Origin: Gammaproteobacteria bacterium
GTDB taxonomy: Bacteria; Pseudomonadota; Gammaproteobacteria; Eutrophobiales; Eutrophobiaceae
Length of the DNA: 64,000 bases
NCBI GenBank assembly: GCA_028279365.1
Contig: JANQNX010000014.1
Span: forward strand, 269,921-333,920
Direction of reading: 5' to 3'
Shown: one piece after another, positions 27,702 through 36,992 of the stretch
Numbering within the stretch: the first letter of the stretch is position 1
How the letters are laid out: every line of letters begins with the position of its first letter
Translations under genes and position numbers: made by a program
Notes under the pieces: model-generated
Databases searched by the model: none
The model's input: the letters and a program-made list of their open reading frames with translations, nothing else
What the model was told of the DNA's origin: nothing

Positions 27702-28361
27702 ATGAGTGGCCTGATTACTATTGCTAGTGTTGTTGACGATCTGTTCAAGAAAATCCGCACCCCGTTTGAATTCAGTGCACCATTATTACTACGCATTTAT
27801 CTGGCGCCGATCTTTATCCTGGCAGGCTATGGAAAATTACAACTGGGCGCAGAAAATGTCAGCTTCATTGATCGCTTTAAGGCCGATCCGAACGTTGTTG
27901 CCTGGTTTGGTAATCCTGACTGGGGTCTGGGACTACCTGCTCCAGACGTATTGGCATTCATGGCAGGCTGGACCGAATTTCTCGGTGGCTGGTTATTGGT
28001 AGCCGGATTATTAACTCGCTATATCGCCATTCCGTTGATGGTGACAATGATTGTCGCGGCTACGACCGCGCATTGGGATAGTGGCTGGCATGCACTGCCG
28101 GAGAGTAAATTAACCGTGCCGTGGGAATGGAAAGCAGAAGCGATTGAGCAGGCTAATATCAGAAAAGAAAAAGCAAAAGAGATATTAAAACAACACGGCA
28201 ATTATGAGTGGTTGACCGAGTATGGCGGTATTACCATACTCAAAAACGGTATTGAGTTTGCTGCCACCTATTTCCTGATGCTGTTGGCATTGATGTTCAT
28301 GGGAGCCGGTAAAGTCTTCAGTATCGATTACTGGATAGCGAGAAAGTTTTCGCTACCATAA
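27702..28361 (+). CDS. DoxX-family inner-membrane protein
   Basis: 219 residues with four hydrophobic segments. The DoxX core reads LLLRIYLAPIFILAGYGKLQ, LAFMAGWTEFLGGWLLVAGLLTRY and PLMVTMIVAATTAHW. An insertion of about 50 residues (about 125-175, charged, with a WEWKAEAIEQANIRKEKAKE helix) lies before the last helix. DoxX proteins often close hvf/buf operons and are thought to support redox or thiol chemistry at the membrane; the reaction is not defined here. The gene is convergent with the next one across only 8 bases. Confidence 0.85.
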   Translation: MSGLITIASVVDDLFKKIRTPFEFSAPLLLRIYLAPIFILAGYGKLQLGAENVSFIDRFKADPNVVAWFGNPDWGLGLPAPDVLAFMAGWTEFLGGWLLVAGLLTRYIAIPLMVTMIVAATTAHWDSGWHALPESKLTVPWEWKAEAIEQANIRKEKAKEILKQHGNYEWLTEYGGITILKNGIEFAATYFLMLLALMFMGAGKVFSIDYWIARKFSLP

Positions 28362-28369
28362 CTCTGCTT

Positions 28370-30829
28370 TCAGGCAACCTTAGTATTTGTTAACGGTTGC
28401 GGTGCTTCAACTGCATAGCCCTGCACGTAATCGGTACCTATTTCGTATAAGGATTCCAGTGATTTTTCATCGTCCAGACACTTGATAACCGTTTGTGCCC
28501 CGACCATGTGGTTAATATTGTTGATTGATTCCAACAGCGCGTAATCAAAATCGGTTTCGTCCGCGACATTTTTGAACTGTCTTGCATCCAGCTTGACGTA
28601 ATCGATGTTTAGCTGTCTGACAACATTGACTATCTCGGGATTATAATTGAATTCATCCAAAGCGACTTTACACCCGAGTTGTTTTACCAGGGTAACAAAC
28701 CGTTTTAGCGCGCTGATGTTACCTCGAAATTGTGGTTCGTTAATCTCGAAGCAGATGGATGAGGCATTAATATCGTAATCCTTTAATAATTTATTAATGT
28801 AATCGACCAGCTTTTCATTAAGTACCGACTGGCGTGATATATTGATGCTGGTTACGTCCGCATGCTTGAACACCGGGTTGCCATAGGCAATCATTTCCAT
28901 CACCAGCTTAATCACCCACTGATCGATTGCCGATAGCAAATGATAGGTCTCTGCTGTATGGATAAAATTATTTGCCGGTGTCAGTTCATTATTGGCATTA
29001 TGCATCCTGAGCAAGACTTCCTGAATAATTGTTTCATTCAGGTCATCCAGCGGTTGTATGCGCTGGGTGACCAGTGCAAAGTTTTCTTTTTCAATATTGT
29101 GTTGCAAATCCTCTAATAGTTTTAACTGACCGGTAAAGACACGATATTCAGTATTTTCCGGTTTGAATAATTCAATTTTATTGCCGCCACTTTTTTTCGC
29201 GCGGTTACAGGTAATTTCAGCATGCCGTTGTAATACAGTCATATCTTCATAACTATCCGATGAGAACGCGACAATGCCGATGCTGGCAGAAATGGAAAAA
29301 TATTTATCTTCCCACTCAAAGTTAATTTTATGGATCTCTTCGCGGAATATATCCGCAATTAACTTTGCCTTATCCGTTGTGCAGCTATACATGACAACAG
29401 CAAATTCATCATTGCCCAGTCGTGCCAATGTATCGGTGTCTCGTGTTAGTTTTTTTAGTCGATTGGCAACTTTATTTAATAGTGCATCGCCGGCTTCTCT
29501 ACCACAGCTATCATTAATCAGGAGAAATCGATCCAGATCGATTAAGCACAATGCGTGTTCGTTTTTTGATTGCTCTTTGCTTGACAGGATCTTTCTCAGG
29601 CGAGAATAAAATTCGTCACGGTTAATCAGACCGGTAAGACTGTCATGCTTGTCCCGCCAACTCAGGTCTTTTTCCATTTTTCGTTTTTCGGTGATGTCCC
29701 TGAACACCATGACTGCACCCTTGATATTATTGTTTTCAGCGAGGATAGGTGTGACACTGTAATCAACCGCATACTGTAAGCCGTCTTTTCTCACTAACAT
29801 GACACTGTCGGTACTATGCACCGGCGCTTTTGTTTCGAGGCAGTATTCAACCGGATCAGGTAGTTTAATCAAACTGCTTTCATCGACCAGTTTGGTGACC
29901 ATGGAGATGTAGTTACCATTAACCTGATTAGCTTCATAACCGGTATAAACCTCAGCAACCGGATTAATATAGCAAATCTTGCCATAAGCATCGGTAGTGA
30001 TTACACCTTCACTAATCGCCTGTAATGTGATCTCGGCTTGCTCTCTTTGCTGACAGGCCTTATCGGTAAATTTCCCCAGTTCATACATATCGCGTTTCAG
30101 TTTTACGTTCGCGGTATTCTTTTCATCAAGTAGTGTCTTTAACTGATTTGCTTGATTGTTGACTTCGCTAGCCAGCGAAAATGCTTCCAATAAGGCCTTT
30201 GAATAATAGCTCGCGACAATCACCAGCATGCAATAGGTGACGGTTAACAAGCCCGCGACCGGGTAGCCGATGTCAGTCGGTAGGGTATAGATCCAGAATA
30301 CGGTGGGAAAGATAAACGCAGAAATATAAATAATATAGGCCGGCAGAAAAATTGATAATATCGGTAGAAAGCTTACTGCCATCGTTGCCAGGATTAACAT
30401 TAATACAGTTTGTGAAAAGCTGTCCAGCAAGGGTAAAAACATCAGATAGCCAACGCTAAAGGCCAGTGCGTTCAGGCCCATCATAAACGTATGATAAATC
30501 GCCCATTGGTTATCGACATGCAGTGTGTTTCGATTTCGGTTGAATTCTTTAATGAGCAGGGTATGAGTGAAAGACGTCAGTACGATAAATGCCAGCCAGG
30601 GTACGTACATGTAGTCAGGTGCTTCTGACATGACAAACCAGCAAACTAATAATGCGGCAATGATATTGAGTACAATACCAATCGGTGCCTGATTATACAG
30701 GTATTGTAAATCCTGATTTTTGTTAATGATCGGTGAGCTTAGGGTGGTGTCAGGCTCTGCCGTAGTAACGGTTTTTGAATAAGTAACGGGGGTAATTTCT
30801 ACATCGTTGATGTTATTAGCTAATGCCAT
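28370..30829 (-). CDS. Membrane PAS-GGDEF-EAL protein with degenerate active sites
   Basis: 819 residues. Six or seven TM helices (about 45-225) precede a helical linker, a PAS domain (about 265-385, ITTDAYGKICYINPVAEVYTGY), GGDEF (about 390-555) and EAL (about 570-810). The cyclase motif is GNDEF, not GGDEF. The EAL motif is EVLLRM; the DDFG loop reads DEFN and the AEGVE motif is AQTVIK. Phosphodiesterase activity is therefore very unlikely and cyclase activity doubtful; a c-di-GMP-binding receptor role, as in LapD, is a reasonable alternative. It lies 204 bases after argG, behind two CRP-like sites. Confidence 0.9.
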   Translation of the reverse strand: MALANNINDVEITPVTYSKTVTTAEPDTTLSSPIINKNQDLQYLYNQAPIGIVLNIIAALLVCWFVMSEAPDYMYVPWLAFIVLTSFTHTLLIKEFNRNRNTLHVDNQWAIYHTFMMGLNALAFSVGYLMFLPLLDSFSQTVLMLILATMAVSFLPILSIFLPAYIIYISAFIFPTVFWIYTLPTDIGYPVAGLLTVTYCMLVIVASYYSKALLEAFSLASEVNNQANQLKTLLDEKNTANVKLKRDMYELGKFTDKACQQREQAEITLQAISEGVITTDAYGKICYINPVAEVYTGYEANQVNGNYISMVTKLVDESSLIKLPDPVEYCLETKAPVHSTDSVMLVRKDGLQYAVDYSVTPILAENNNIKGAVMVFRDITEKRKMEKDLSWRDKHDSLTGLINRDEFYSRLRKILSSKEQSKNEHALCLIDLDRFLLINDSCGREAGDALLNKVANRLKKLTRDTDTLARLGNDEFAVVMYSCTTDKAKLIADIFREEIHKINFEWEDKYFSISASIGIVAFSSDSYEDMTVLQRHAEITCNRAKKSGGNKIELFKPENTEYRVFTGQLKLLEDLQHNIEKENFALVTQRIQPLDDLNETIIQEVLLRMHNANNELTPANNFIHTAETYHLLSAIDQWVIKLVMEMIAYGNPVFKHADVTSINISRQSVLNEKLVDYINKLLKDYDINASSICFEINEPQFRGNISALKRFVTLVKQLGCKVALDEFNYNPEIVNVVRQLNIDYVKLDARQFKNVADETDFDYALLESINNINHMVGAQTVIKCLDDEKSLESLYEIGTDYVQGYAVEAPQPLTNTKVA

Positions 30830-30840
30830 GTCCTTTCTCC

Positions 30841-30878
30841 ATGACTCATAGCAGAGTCATACTCTAATTATTTAGAGT
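30841..30878. promoter_or_regulatory. Two adjacent inverted repeats before the PAS-GGDEF-EAL gene
   Basis: ATGACTC/GAGTCAT (30841-30847, 30854-30860) and ACTCTAA/TTAGAGT (30861-30867, 30872-30878) are directly adjacent. The first would form a hairpin just ahead of the ribosome binding site (GGAGAAAGGAC). The second would overlap the start site predicted from the CRP-site spacing, so it may be a DNA operator. Confidence 0.5.
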
Positions 30879-30906
30879 AAAGGATATAGCTTAATCCCAG
30901 TATCGG

Positions 30907-30924
30907 TTGTGATTGCTTTCACAA
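30907..30924. promoter_or_regulatory. CRP/Vfr-type binding site, proximal
   Basis: TTGTGATTGCTTTCACAA contains the perfect CRP core TGTGA-N6-TCACA. With a TATCCT -10 box on the minus strand (30881-30886), the site centre would lie near -41.5, a class II activation position. Confidence 0.6.
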
Positions 30925-30948
30925 TGTGTCACTTGAAACTGAGTTTAT

Positions 30949-30966
30949 TTGTGAAAACAATCACAA
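30949..30966. promoter_or_regulatory. CRP/Vfr-type binding site, distal
   Basis: TTGTGAAAACAATCACAA is a second perfect TGTGA-N6-TCACA core. Its centre is exactly 42 bp (four helical turns) from the first site, so both would sit on the same face of the DNA. The two sites are also near-exact inverted copies of each other. Confidence 0.6.
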
Positions 30967-31033
30967 AAGACACTGTAATCAAACGCAATTCAAATGTCAG
31001 AAGATAATCGGTTGCAACGAGTAGCGTGTGAAT

Positions 31034-32248
31034 TTATTGTTTTTTTGCGAGCAGTTTTAACCGTAATGCATTTAATTTAATGAACCCTTCTGCATCTTTT
31101 TGGTTATAGGCGCCGGCATCGTCTTCAAACGTGGCAATTGTTTCATTGAACAGGCTATCTGATTCCGAACGACGTCCACTGATTGTAATATTACCTTTGT
31201 ATAGAGATAGCCTGACGCTGCCGTTCACTCGTTGCTGGGTTTGATCAAGAAGTGTTTGCAAGGCTTGTCGCTCAGGACTCCACCAGTAGCCATTGTAGAT
31301 AAGCCTGGCATAGCGTGGCATCAGTTCATCTTTCAGATGCATGACTTCACGATCCAGTGTCAATGATTCCATCGCTCTATGTGCCTTTAACAAGATGCTA
31401 CCGCCCGGGGTTTCATAACAGCCTCTGGACTTCATCCCGACATAACGGTTTTCAACAATATCATCCCTTCCGACACCATGTTTGCCACCCAGTTTATTGA
31501 GCTGTGCCAGTAATGCTGCCGGGCTGAGCTTCTCGCCATTAATAGCAATTGGATCACCGTTAACAAAGTCAATTTCTATTACTTCCTGCTGATCAGGCGC
31601 TGCTTGTGGAGAGACTGTCCAGCGCCACATGGATTCTTCCGGCGCACACCAGGGGTCTTCGAGCTCGCCACCTTCATAGGAGATATGTAACAGATTGGCA
31701 TCCATAGAATAAGGCGAACTGCCTTTGCGTTTGGCCTCTATCGGAATGCCTTGTTGCTCTGCATAAGATAATAATTTTTCTCTGGAATTCAGATCCCATT
31801 CTCGCCATGGTGCAATCACTTTGATGTCTGGATTTAAGGCATAGGCACCAAGTTCAAACCGAACCTGATCATTACCTTTACCGGTTGCGCCATGAGAGAT
31901 TGCATCGGCCCCGGTTTCCTCGGCAATTTCCACCAGGCGTTTGGCAATCAGTGGACGTGCGATAGAGGTGCCCAGAAGATACTCACCTTCATAAATGGTA
32001 TTGGCACGAAACATCGGGAAGACATAATCACGGACAAATTCTTCGGTCAGATCTTCAATATAGATCTCTTTTACCCCCATCTGCTCAGCTTTAGCACGAG
32101 CCGGTTCGACTTCTTCTCCCTGACCTATATCGGCAGTAAAGGTCACGACCTCGCAGTCATAAGTATCTTTTAACCAGGTTAATATGACAGAGGTGTCGAG
32201 CCCACCGGAATAGGCCAGTACGACTTTATTGATGTCTTGATTTGCCAT
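31034..32248 (-). CDS. argG: Argininosuccinate synthase
   Basis: 404 residues, the usual length of the short ArgG type. The ATP-binding N-type motif [12 protein letters not shown] is at the N-terminus; [35 protein letters not shown] and [17 protein letters not shown] are family signatures. It joins citrulline and aspartate using ATP in arginine synthesis. argH is not adjacent. The promoter region (60 bases to the esterase) shows no clear ARG box. The gene stands alone or runs on into the GGDEF/EAL gene; no terminator is visible after it. Confidence 0.97.
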   Translation of the reverse strand: MANQDINKVVLAYSGGLDTSVILTWLKDTYDCEVVTFTADIGQGEEVEPARAKAEQMGVKEIYIEDLTEEFVRDYVFPMFRANTIYEGEYLLGTSIARPLIAKRLVEIAEETGADAISHGATGKGNDQVRFELGAYALNPDIKVIAPWREWDLNSREKLLSYAEQQGIPIEAKRKGSSPYSMDANLLHISYEGGELEDPWCAPEESMWRWTVSPQAAPDQQEVIEIDFVNGDPIAINGEKLSPAALLAQLNKLGGKHGVGRDDIVENRYVGMKSRGCYETPGGSILLKAHRAMESLTLDREVMHLKDELMPRYARLIYNGYWWSPERQALQTLLDQTQQRVNGSVRLSLYKGNITISGRRSESDSLFNETIATFEDDAGAYNQKDAEGFIKLNALRLKLLAKKQ

Positions 32249-32308
32249 TGAGATTATTCGTATTTAAAAAGCGGCTATTCTATCGATTAAGCCGGTATTG
32301 GTGAAGGT

Positions 32309-33082
32309 TTAAATATATTGAATAAAGTCAGTTATGCTACCTATAAATTCTTTTGGCTTGTCGGAATGTAACCAGTGGCCAGCGTCTTCCAGCATGATTA
32401 TTTCGGTAGCAGGAAAATAATCAAATATCGCCTTGTTATAAATATCCTTCATATACGGTGAGTTGGCTCCACCGATGAATAGCGAGGGTTGTTGACATTG
32501 TTTCCCTTTGAGATCGTCCGGGAATTGCAGGATTGCCGAGATGTTTGCTTCTATCGCGTCAAGGTTAATACGCCAACGAAAACCCTGGTTGGTGCGGATA
32601 ATATTTTGCGCGATAAATTTAACCAATCCCGGCTTGTGAATTTTTTCCAGCAACAGCTGTTCAGCCTGTTGTCTATTTTTTATCGAGGTTAATGGTAATG
32701 CTTTCATTGCCTCAATCAGTAATGAGAAGTCATGCTGATAATTAACCGGTGCGATATCAGCGAAGACATAGCCACTGATAATCGGGTTGTTCATTAATGC
32801 CAGTGTCATTGCCACCTTGCCACCCATGCTGTGACCAACAACAATAATGTCTGATAAATTCAGAACGTTAATTAACTCTGCGACATCTTGCGCCATGTCA
32901 TGATAGCCCATGCGATCCTGGTGGAAGGAATTACCATGGTTTCTCAGATCGGGAATAATCACCTGGTAATCATTGGACAAGGCTTTGGCGATGCCACGCC
33001 AATTGGCAGAAGAACCAAACAAACCATGTAAGATCACAATGGCCCGACCTTTACCGGAATGTACGTAATTTAGATGTGGCAT
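32309..33082 (-). CDS. Alpha/beta hydrolase, YbfF-like esterase
   Basis: 257 residues. The alpha/beta-hydrolase fold shows in VILHGLFGSSANWRGIAKAL, with the oxyanion HG motif, in IIPDLRNHGNS, and in the nucleophile elbow VGHSMGGKVAM. The catalytic Ser is the S of GHSMGG, and the His is in EDAGHWLHSDKP. These motifs match the YbfF branch, small esterases or thioesterases with broad acyl-ester activity. The physiological substrate is unknown. It lies 60 bases before argG on the same strand. Confidence 0.85.
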   Translation of the reverse strand: MPHLNYVHSGKGRAIVILHGLFGSSANWRGIAKALSNDYQVIIPDLRNHGNSFHQDRMGYHDMAQDVAELINVLNLSDIIVVGHSMGGKVAMTLALMNNPIISGYVFADIAPVNYQHDFSLLIEAMKALPLTSIKNRQQAEQLLLEKIHKPGLVKFIAQNIIRTNQGFRWRINLDAIEANISAILQFPDDLKGKQCQQPSLFIGGANSPYMKDIYNKAIFDYFPATEIIMLEDAGHWLHSDKPKEFIGSITDFIQYI

Positions 33083-33147
33083 TGTCCTGGACGTTAAGCA
33101 GATGAGAGTGATGACCTAAACAGCATTATCTCTATATAAAACAACAA

Positions 33148-33173
33148 TATACTGAAATTAAAACATCAGTATA
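33148..33173. promoter_or_regulatory. Perfect 8-bp dyad between esterase and chemoreceptor genes
   Basis: TATACTGA (33148-33155), 10-base spacer, TCAGTATA (33166-33173). This has the form of an operator for a helix-turn-helix dimer; it lies in a divergent intergenic region and could control either gene. Confidence 0.45.
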
Positions 33174-33205
33174 CAGTAAGTTTTGACTAAAGTGCTGTTA
33201 GGCAA

Positions 33206-33239
33206 CGCCGATACAGGTGCGACGCAACTGTATCTGGCG
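33206..33239 (+). promoter_or_regulatory. Strong leader hairpin before a chemoreceptor gene
   Basis: CGCCGATACAG (33206-33216) pairs with CTGTATCTGGCG (33228-33239) with one bulged base; TGC/GCA can pair inside the loop. The 3' arm runs into the GGCGGA ribosome binding site just before the ATG at 33247, so it could limit translation. No T tract follows, so it is not a terminator. Confidence 0.5.
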
Positions 33240-33246
33240 GATTCCC

Positions 33247-35181
33247 ATGCAACTCACTGTCATTAACAGATTACTAAGTATCTTCAGTGCAATCCTAGCA
33301 ATTTGTATTGTCTCTATTGCCACCTGGAGTTGGCAACAGGTCGATAAACCCTTTGTTGCCTACCAATCATTCCGACAGTTTGAAGATCAGTTCAAACTGG
33401 AAGTCGGGGATAAATTAAAACGCTATCTGCAAACCGGCGATTTGTCTCAATTACGTTTGGCAGAAAAAAACTTAACGCAGATTCAAAAGTCTTTGCCCGC
33501 AGAACTGTCAGCCAAACAAAGAGAAATCTTGTCAAATAAATTACAGGATATTGGCAATAGCATTAAAACGATATACGCCGTGGGTAAATTGGCTGCCTAT
33601 CCTCAAGCGTTAATGGTCAATAATGAAAGGCAACGGTCTTATGATATTAGCTTATTCACGGATGTTGTGAGTCGAACCAGCCATCTTTCAAAAAATGACT
33701 ATCTCATTTACCTCAATGAATTGTCAGAATTACTGATCGCGCTTATTTATCTAAGAGAAAAGTACAGTGGAACACAGGATGAAACAATAAAAAACGCATT
33801 ACTTCTTGAAAATACCTCGTTTGGTAACAGGGTTGAGAAACTCAGGCAGTTACCTCGATTGTGCATTCCAACCGAGGTCGATCCCGAAGCCTTAATTCCG
33901 GAACAGCCGGAGCCATATGATCTTGTCATCATTGATAGTCTGCTGTCATTAACCCGTCGATATAAAAAAGAAATACAAAACACTGAAGCCCTGTTGAATA
34001 AGATTAATGAGAGCCAGGATTTTTTGGATCTATCCATGACTAATATGAATAAAGAACTGGAAACATTGAACCAGGCGATGATGCAGTCAAAACAGGATAT
34101 TATTGACGTACTGAAGGTGATTTTTCTTATCGTGTTGATTACTATTGGATTGCTAATTACTGCGTTAATCGTCCTTAAGAATAAAATTATCGGTTGTTTA
34201 TCAAGGCTGGAGAAATTTTTGAAGAACCTTGTGCAAGGTCACTATGATCAAACATTCACTGAACTCACCTGCTTTACAGAAATCAAGTCGTTAATGACAT
34301 CAGCGCTAATGTTACAAAAACACTTTGCCGGGCTGATTAACCAGATTCAAACACAATCGAAGCAGGTGCTTACTGCCAGTGTTGAAGCAAACAGTATTGC
34401 TGAACAGGCAAAAGAACTGACCAAATCACATAATGACTCCACGAATAATGTCGTGACGTCTATCTCCGATCTGGCTGGTTCATTTCAGGATGTTTCTGGT
34501 AATGCAGAAAATGCTGCCGAGTCAGCAAAGCTTGCTGATCTATCAATGAACGAAGCGAATCAAAAATTAGAGGTTGCAGCAGAAAAAATTCATCATTTAT
34601 CCAGTGATATTTTATCGTTAGGGATGGTGATGAACCGTTTACAAGACAATGGCAAGAATATCAAATCAGTGATTGCTGTAATCCATGATGTTGCCGATCA
34701 AACAAACCTGTTGGCGTTAAATGCTGCGATTGAAGCCGCGCGTGCCGGTGAGCATGGTCGCGGTTTTGCCGTCGTGGCAGACGAAGTCAGAATGTTAGCC
34801 CAGCGCACGGCTAACTCCACCGATGAGATTAATAAAATCATTAATGATGTCGTCTCAACGACTGAAGAAGCAAACACCAGCGTAATAAAACATAGTAATT
34901 CAGCAGAGCAGTGCGTTGAATATACCAATGAAGCGATGACCGCTATCGAACCCGTTATTCAATCAGTCAGTGATATCAATAATGTGAACAACCGAATTTC
35001 AGAATCGATGAAACAACAGGTCGGGATCGTGGAGCAGCTATCCGAGGATGTACAATCAATTCAAAGAAGCACGCAATTAGTGAATATGAATGTTGATACT
35101 ATCTCTGACTCAGGTAGCTTGTTGTTAGAAATTAGTGAAACATTCCATGCAATGATTAAAAACCTGAAAGCTGCAGATTAG
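33247..35181 (+). CDS. Methyl-accepting chemotaxis protein
   Basis: 644 residues from the ATG at 33247, chosen because GGCGGA sits ahead of it. TM1 (about 8-27) and TM2 (about 288-312) bracket a helical periplasmic domain of about 260 residues. A HAMP-like stretch follows, then the MCP signalling domain, with the conserved hairpin tip [20 protein letters not shown] and [18 protein letters not shown]. The ligand is unknown; the periplasmic region looks like an all-helical sensor rather than a Cache domain. The stop overlaps that of convergent lpdA by 3 bases (35178-35181 shared region). It lies beside the pyruvate dehydrogenase genes. Confidence 0.92.
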   Translation: MQLTVINRLLSIFSAILAICIVSIATWSWQQVDKPFVAYQSFRQFEDQFKLEVGDKLKRYLQTGDLSQLRLAEKNLTQIQKSLPAELSAKQREILSNKLQDIGNSIKTIYAVGKLAAYPQALMVNNERQRSYDISLFTDVVSRTSHLSKNDYLIYLNELSELLIALIYLREKYSGTQDETIKNALLLENTSFGNRVEKLRQLPRLCIPTEVDPEALIPEQPEPYDLVIIDSLLSLTRRYKKEIQNTEALLNKINESQDFLDLSMTNMNKELETLNQAMMQSKQDIIDVLKVIFLIVLITIGLLITALIVLKNKIIGCLSRLEKFLKNLVQGHYDQTFTELTCFTEIKSLMTSALMLQKHFAGLINQIQTQSKQVLTASVEANSIAEQAKELTKSHNDSTNNVVTSISDLAGSFQDVSGNAENAAESAKLADLSMNEANQKLEVAAEKIHHLSSDILSLGMVMNRLQDNGKNIKSVIAVIHDVADQTNLLALNAAIEAARAGEHGRGFAVVADEVRMLAQRTANSTDEINKIINDVVSTTEEANTSVIKHSNSAEQCVEYTNEAMTAIEPVIQSVSDINNVNNRISESMKQQVGIVEQLSEDVQSIQRSTQLVNMNVDTISDSGSLLLEISETFHAMIKNLKAAD

Positions 35182-36875
35182 CGTTTAGGAATGTATAAAT
35201 CAGTGATTGTACCGCTGTAGACTTCCGCCGCCATCGCAACTGTCTCGGATAACGTCGGGTGCGGGTGGATGGTCAGTCCAATATCCTCGGCATCGCTACC
35301 CATTTCTATCGCTAGTGCACATTCGGCTATCAGATCACCGGCACCGGTTCCAACTATCGCCGCGCCGATGAGTTTTTTTGAATTCTTATCAAATATCAGT
35401 TTGGTTATACCCTCATCACGACCTATCGCCAATGACCTGCCGCTCGCAGCCCAGGGGAAAACGCCTTTTTCGTAGTTGATGTTTTTCTGTTTGGCTTCGG
35501 CTTCGGATACGCCTACCCAGGCAATCTCCGGATCGGTGTAGGCAACGGAGGGAATTACCCGATTATCAAAAGCTGCCTTATGTCCGGCGATAACCTCGGC
35601 AGCGAGTTTGCCTTCATGTGTCGCCTTATGTGCCAGCATTGGTTGACCAACAATATCGCCTATCGCAAAAATATGCGAAACATTGGTACGCTGTTGTTCA
35701 TCGACCGGGATAAAACCGCGTTCGTCAACATGGATACCCGCTGAATCAGCGCTAATCTTATCACCATTAGGTTTTCTACCAACGGCTACCAGAATGGCAT
35801 CAAACTCATCGGTGCTTGGTGCATCCTTGCCATCGAAACTCACTTTGATACTGTCTTTATCCGCTTTTATTGAAGTCACGGCGGTGTTTAAAAAGATATT
35901 GTGGTAAATTTTTTTGATGCGTTTTTCCAATGGTCGCACAATGTCTTTATCGCAACCGGCAATTAACGAATCGAGCATCTCGACAATTGTTATTTGACTA
36001 CCTAACTCGGCATAGACCGTTGCCATTTCAAGACCAATAATGCCGCCACCGATAACCAGCATTCGTTCGGGAATCGTCTCCAATTGTAGCGCATCGGTGG
36101 AGTCCATAATGCGTGGATCATCCGGTAAATCAGGCAGTTGCACTGCCTGCGAACCGGCAGCAATAATTGCATTATCAAAGCTCAGTTGAATTTGTTCTCC
36201 AGCATGTTCTATTTGCAGTTGATTGGCAGAAGTGAAACGTGCATGGCCCTGTAGCACGTCAACATTGCGTTGCTTTGCCATGCTGGCTAAGCCAGAAGTG
36301 AGTTTATTAATAACAGATTCGGTCCATTTTCTGACTGGCTGATGTTGAATTTGTTTTAACTCTGCCAGATCCAGGCCTTGTTCTTTTAATTCCTTAATTT
36401 CTGCCACGACTTTACTGATATGCAGTAACGCCTTTGATGGAATACAGCCAACGTTAAGACAAACGCCACCCAAGGTCGGATAGCGTTCTATTAATACGGT
36501 TTTTTTTCCGAGGTCAGCAGCGCGAAAGGCTGCAGTGTAACCGCCAGGTCCGGCACCGATGACAACGACTTCAGCATGTTTATCAGTGTCATCATTGACG
36601 TCAGCTGTTTGAGCGTCAGTGTTTTCTGCTACTTCTTCAGTGATCTCCAGTTTGGCGATAACATCACCTTCGGCGATACGCTGACCGGTTTGAATACATA
36701 TTTCCGTGATCTTGCCATTTTCAGGGGAAGGGATGTCCATCGTCGCTTTATCACTCTCCAGAGTAATTAGCGCCTGTTCTTTTTCAATAACATCACCCTT
36801 TTTAATCAGTATTTCAATGACTTCGACTGAGTCAAAATCACCAATGTCAGGGACAATGATCTCTTTTTGCTGCAT
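35178..36875 (-). CDS. lpdA: Dihydrolipoamide dehydrogenase (E3) with N-terminal lipoyl domain
   Basis: 565 residues from the ATG at 36875, preceded by GAGGAAG. An N-terminal lipoyl domain (about 1-75) has the lipoylation motif [11 protein letters not shown]; a short linker leads to E3 (about 105-565). The redox-active disulfide motif [17 protein letters not shown] and the catalytic HPHPTLSET are intact. E3 reoxidises lipoyl groups of the pyruvate dehydrogenase complex using NAD+. The fused lipoyl domain is seen in several proteobacterial PDH-type E3s. It belongs with aceE and aceF, but a plus-strand chemoreceptor gene separates them, so lpdA must have its own promoter. Confidence 0.95.
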   Translation of the reverse strand: MQQKEIIVPDIGDFDSVEVIEILIKKGDVIEKEQALITLESDKATMDIPSPENGKITEICIQTGQRIAEGDVIAKLEITEEVAENTDAQTADVNDDTDKHAEVVVIGAGPGGYTAAFRAADLGKKTVLIERYPTLGGVCLNVGCIPSKALLHISKVVAEIKELKEQGLDLAELKQIQHQPVRKWTESVINKLTSGLASMAKQRNVDVLQGHARFTSANQLQIEHAGEQIQLSFDNAIIAAGSQAVQLPDLPDDPRIMDSTDALQLETIPERMLVIGGGIIGLEMATVYAELGSQITIVEMLDSLIAGCDKDIVRPLEKRIKKIYHNIFLNTAVTSIKADKDSIKVSFDGKDAPSTDEFDAILVAVGRKPNGDKISADSAGIHVDERGFIPVDEQQRTNVSHIFAIGDIVGQPMLAHKATHEGKLAAEVIAGHKAAFDNRVIPSVAYTDPEIAWVGVSEAEAKQKNINYEKGVFPWAASGRSLAIGRDEGITKLIFDKNSKKLIGAAIVGTGAGDLIAECALAIEMGSDAEDIGLTIHPHPTLSETVAMAAEVYSGTITDLYIPKR

Positions 36876-36992
36876 ATTCTTCCTCACTTACGTTGAGCTA
36901 CAGAAATAGCTAAAGATTGGTATATATAAAGCCGATATAGTCATCGAATAATAAGTTCCTCATCTTAATTATGACAGACAGAGTCCCTGCTT

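Noticed and set aside
32249..32308. ArgR (ARG box) site upstream of argG
   Set aside because: Only a partial TTATTC half-site is present, without the paired half at the right distance.
33148..33173. LexA (SOS) box
   Set aside because: CTG and CAG are 12 bases apart instead of 10 and the AT pattern between does not fit; kept as an unassigned dyad.
33183..33239. Possible c-di-GMP (GEMM) riboswitch before the chemoreceptor, because GACGCAA appears in the loop
   Set aside because: The GAAA tetraloop, its receptor and the conserved GGCAAACC-type segments are absent; only a plain hairpin is supported.
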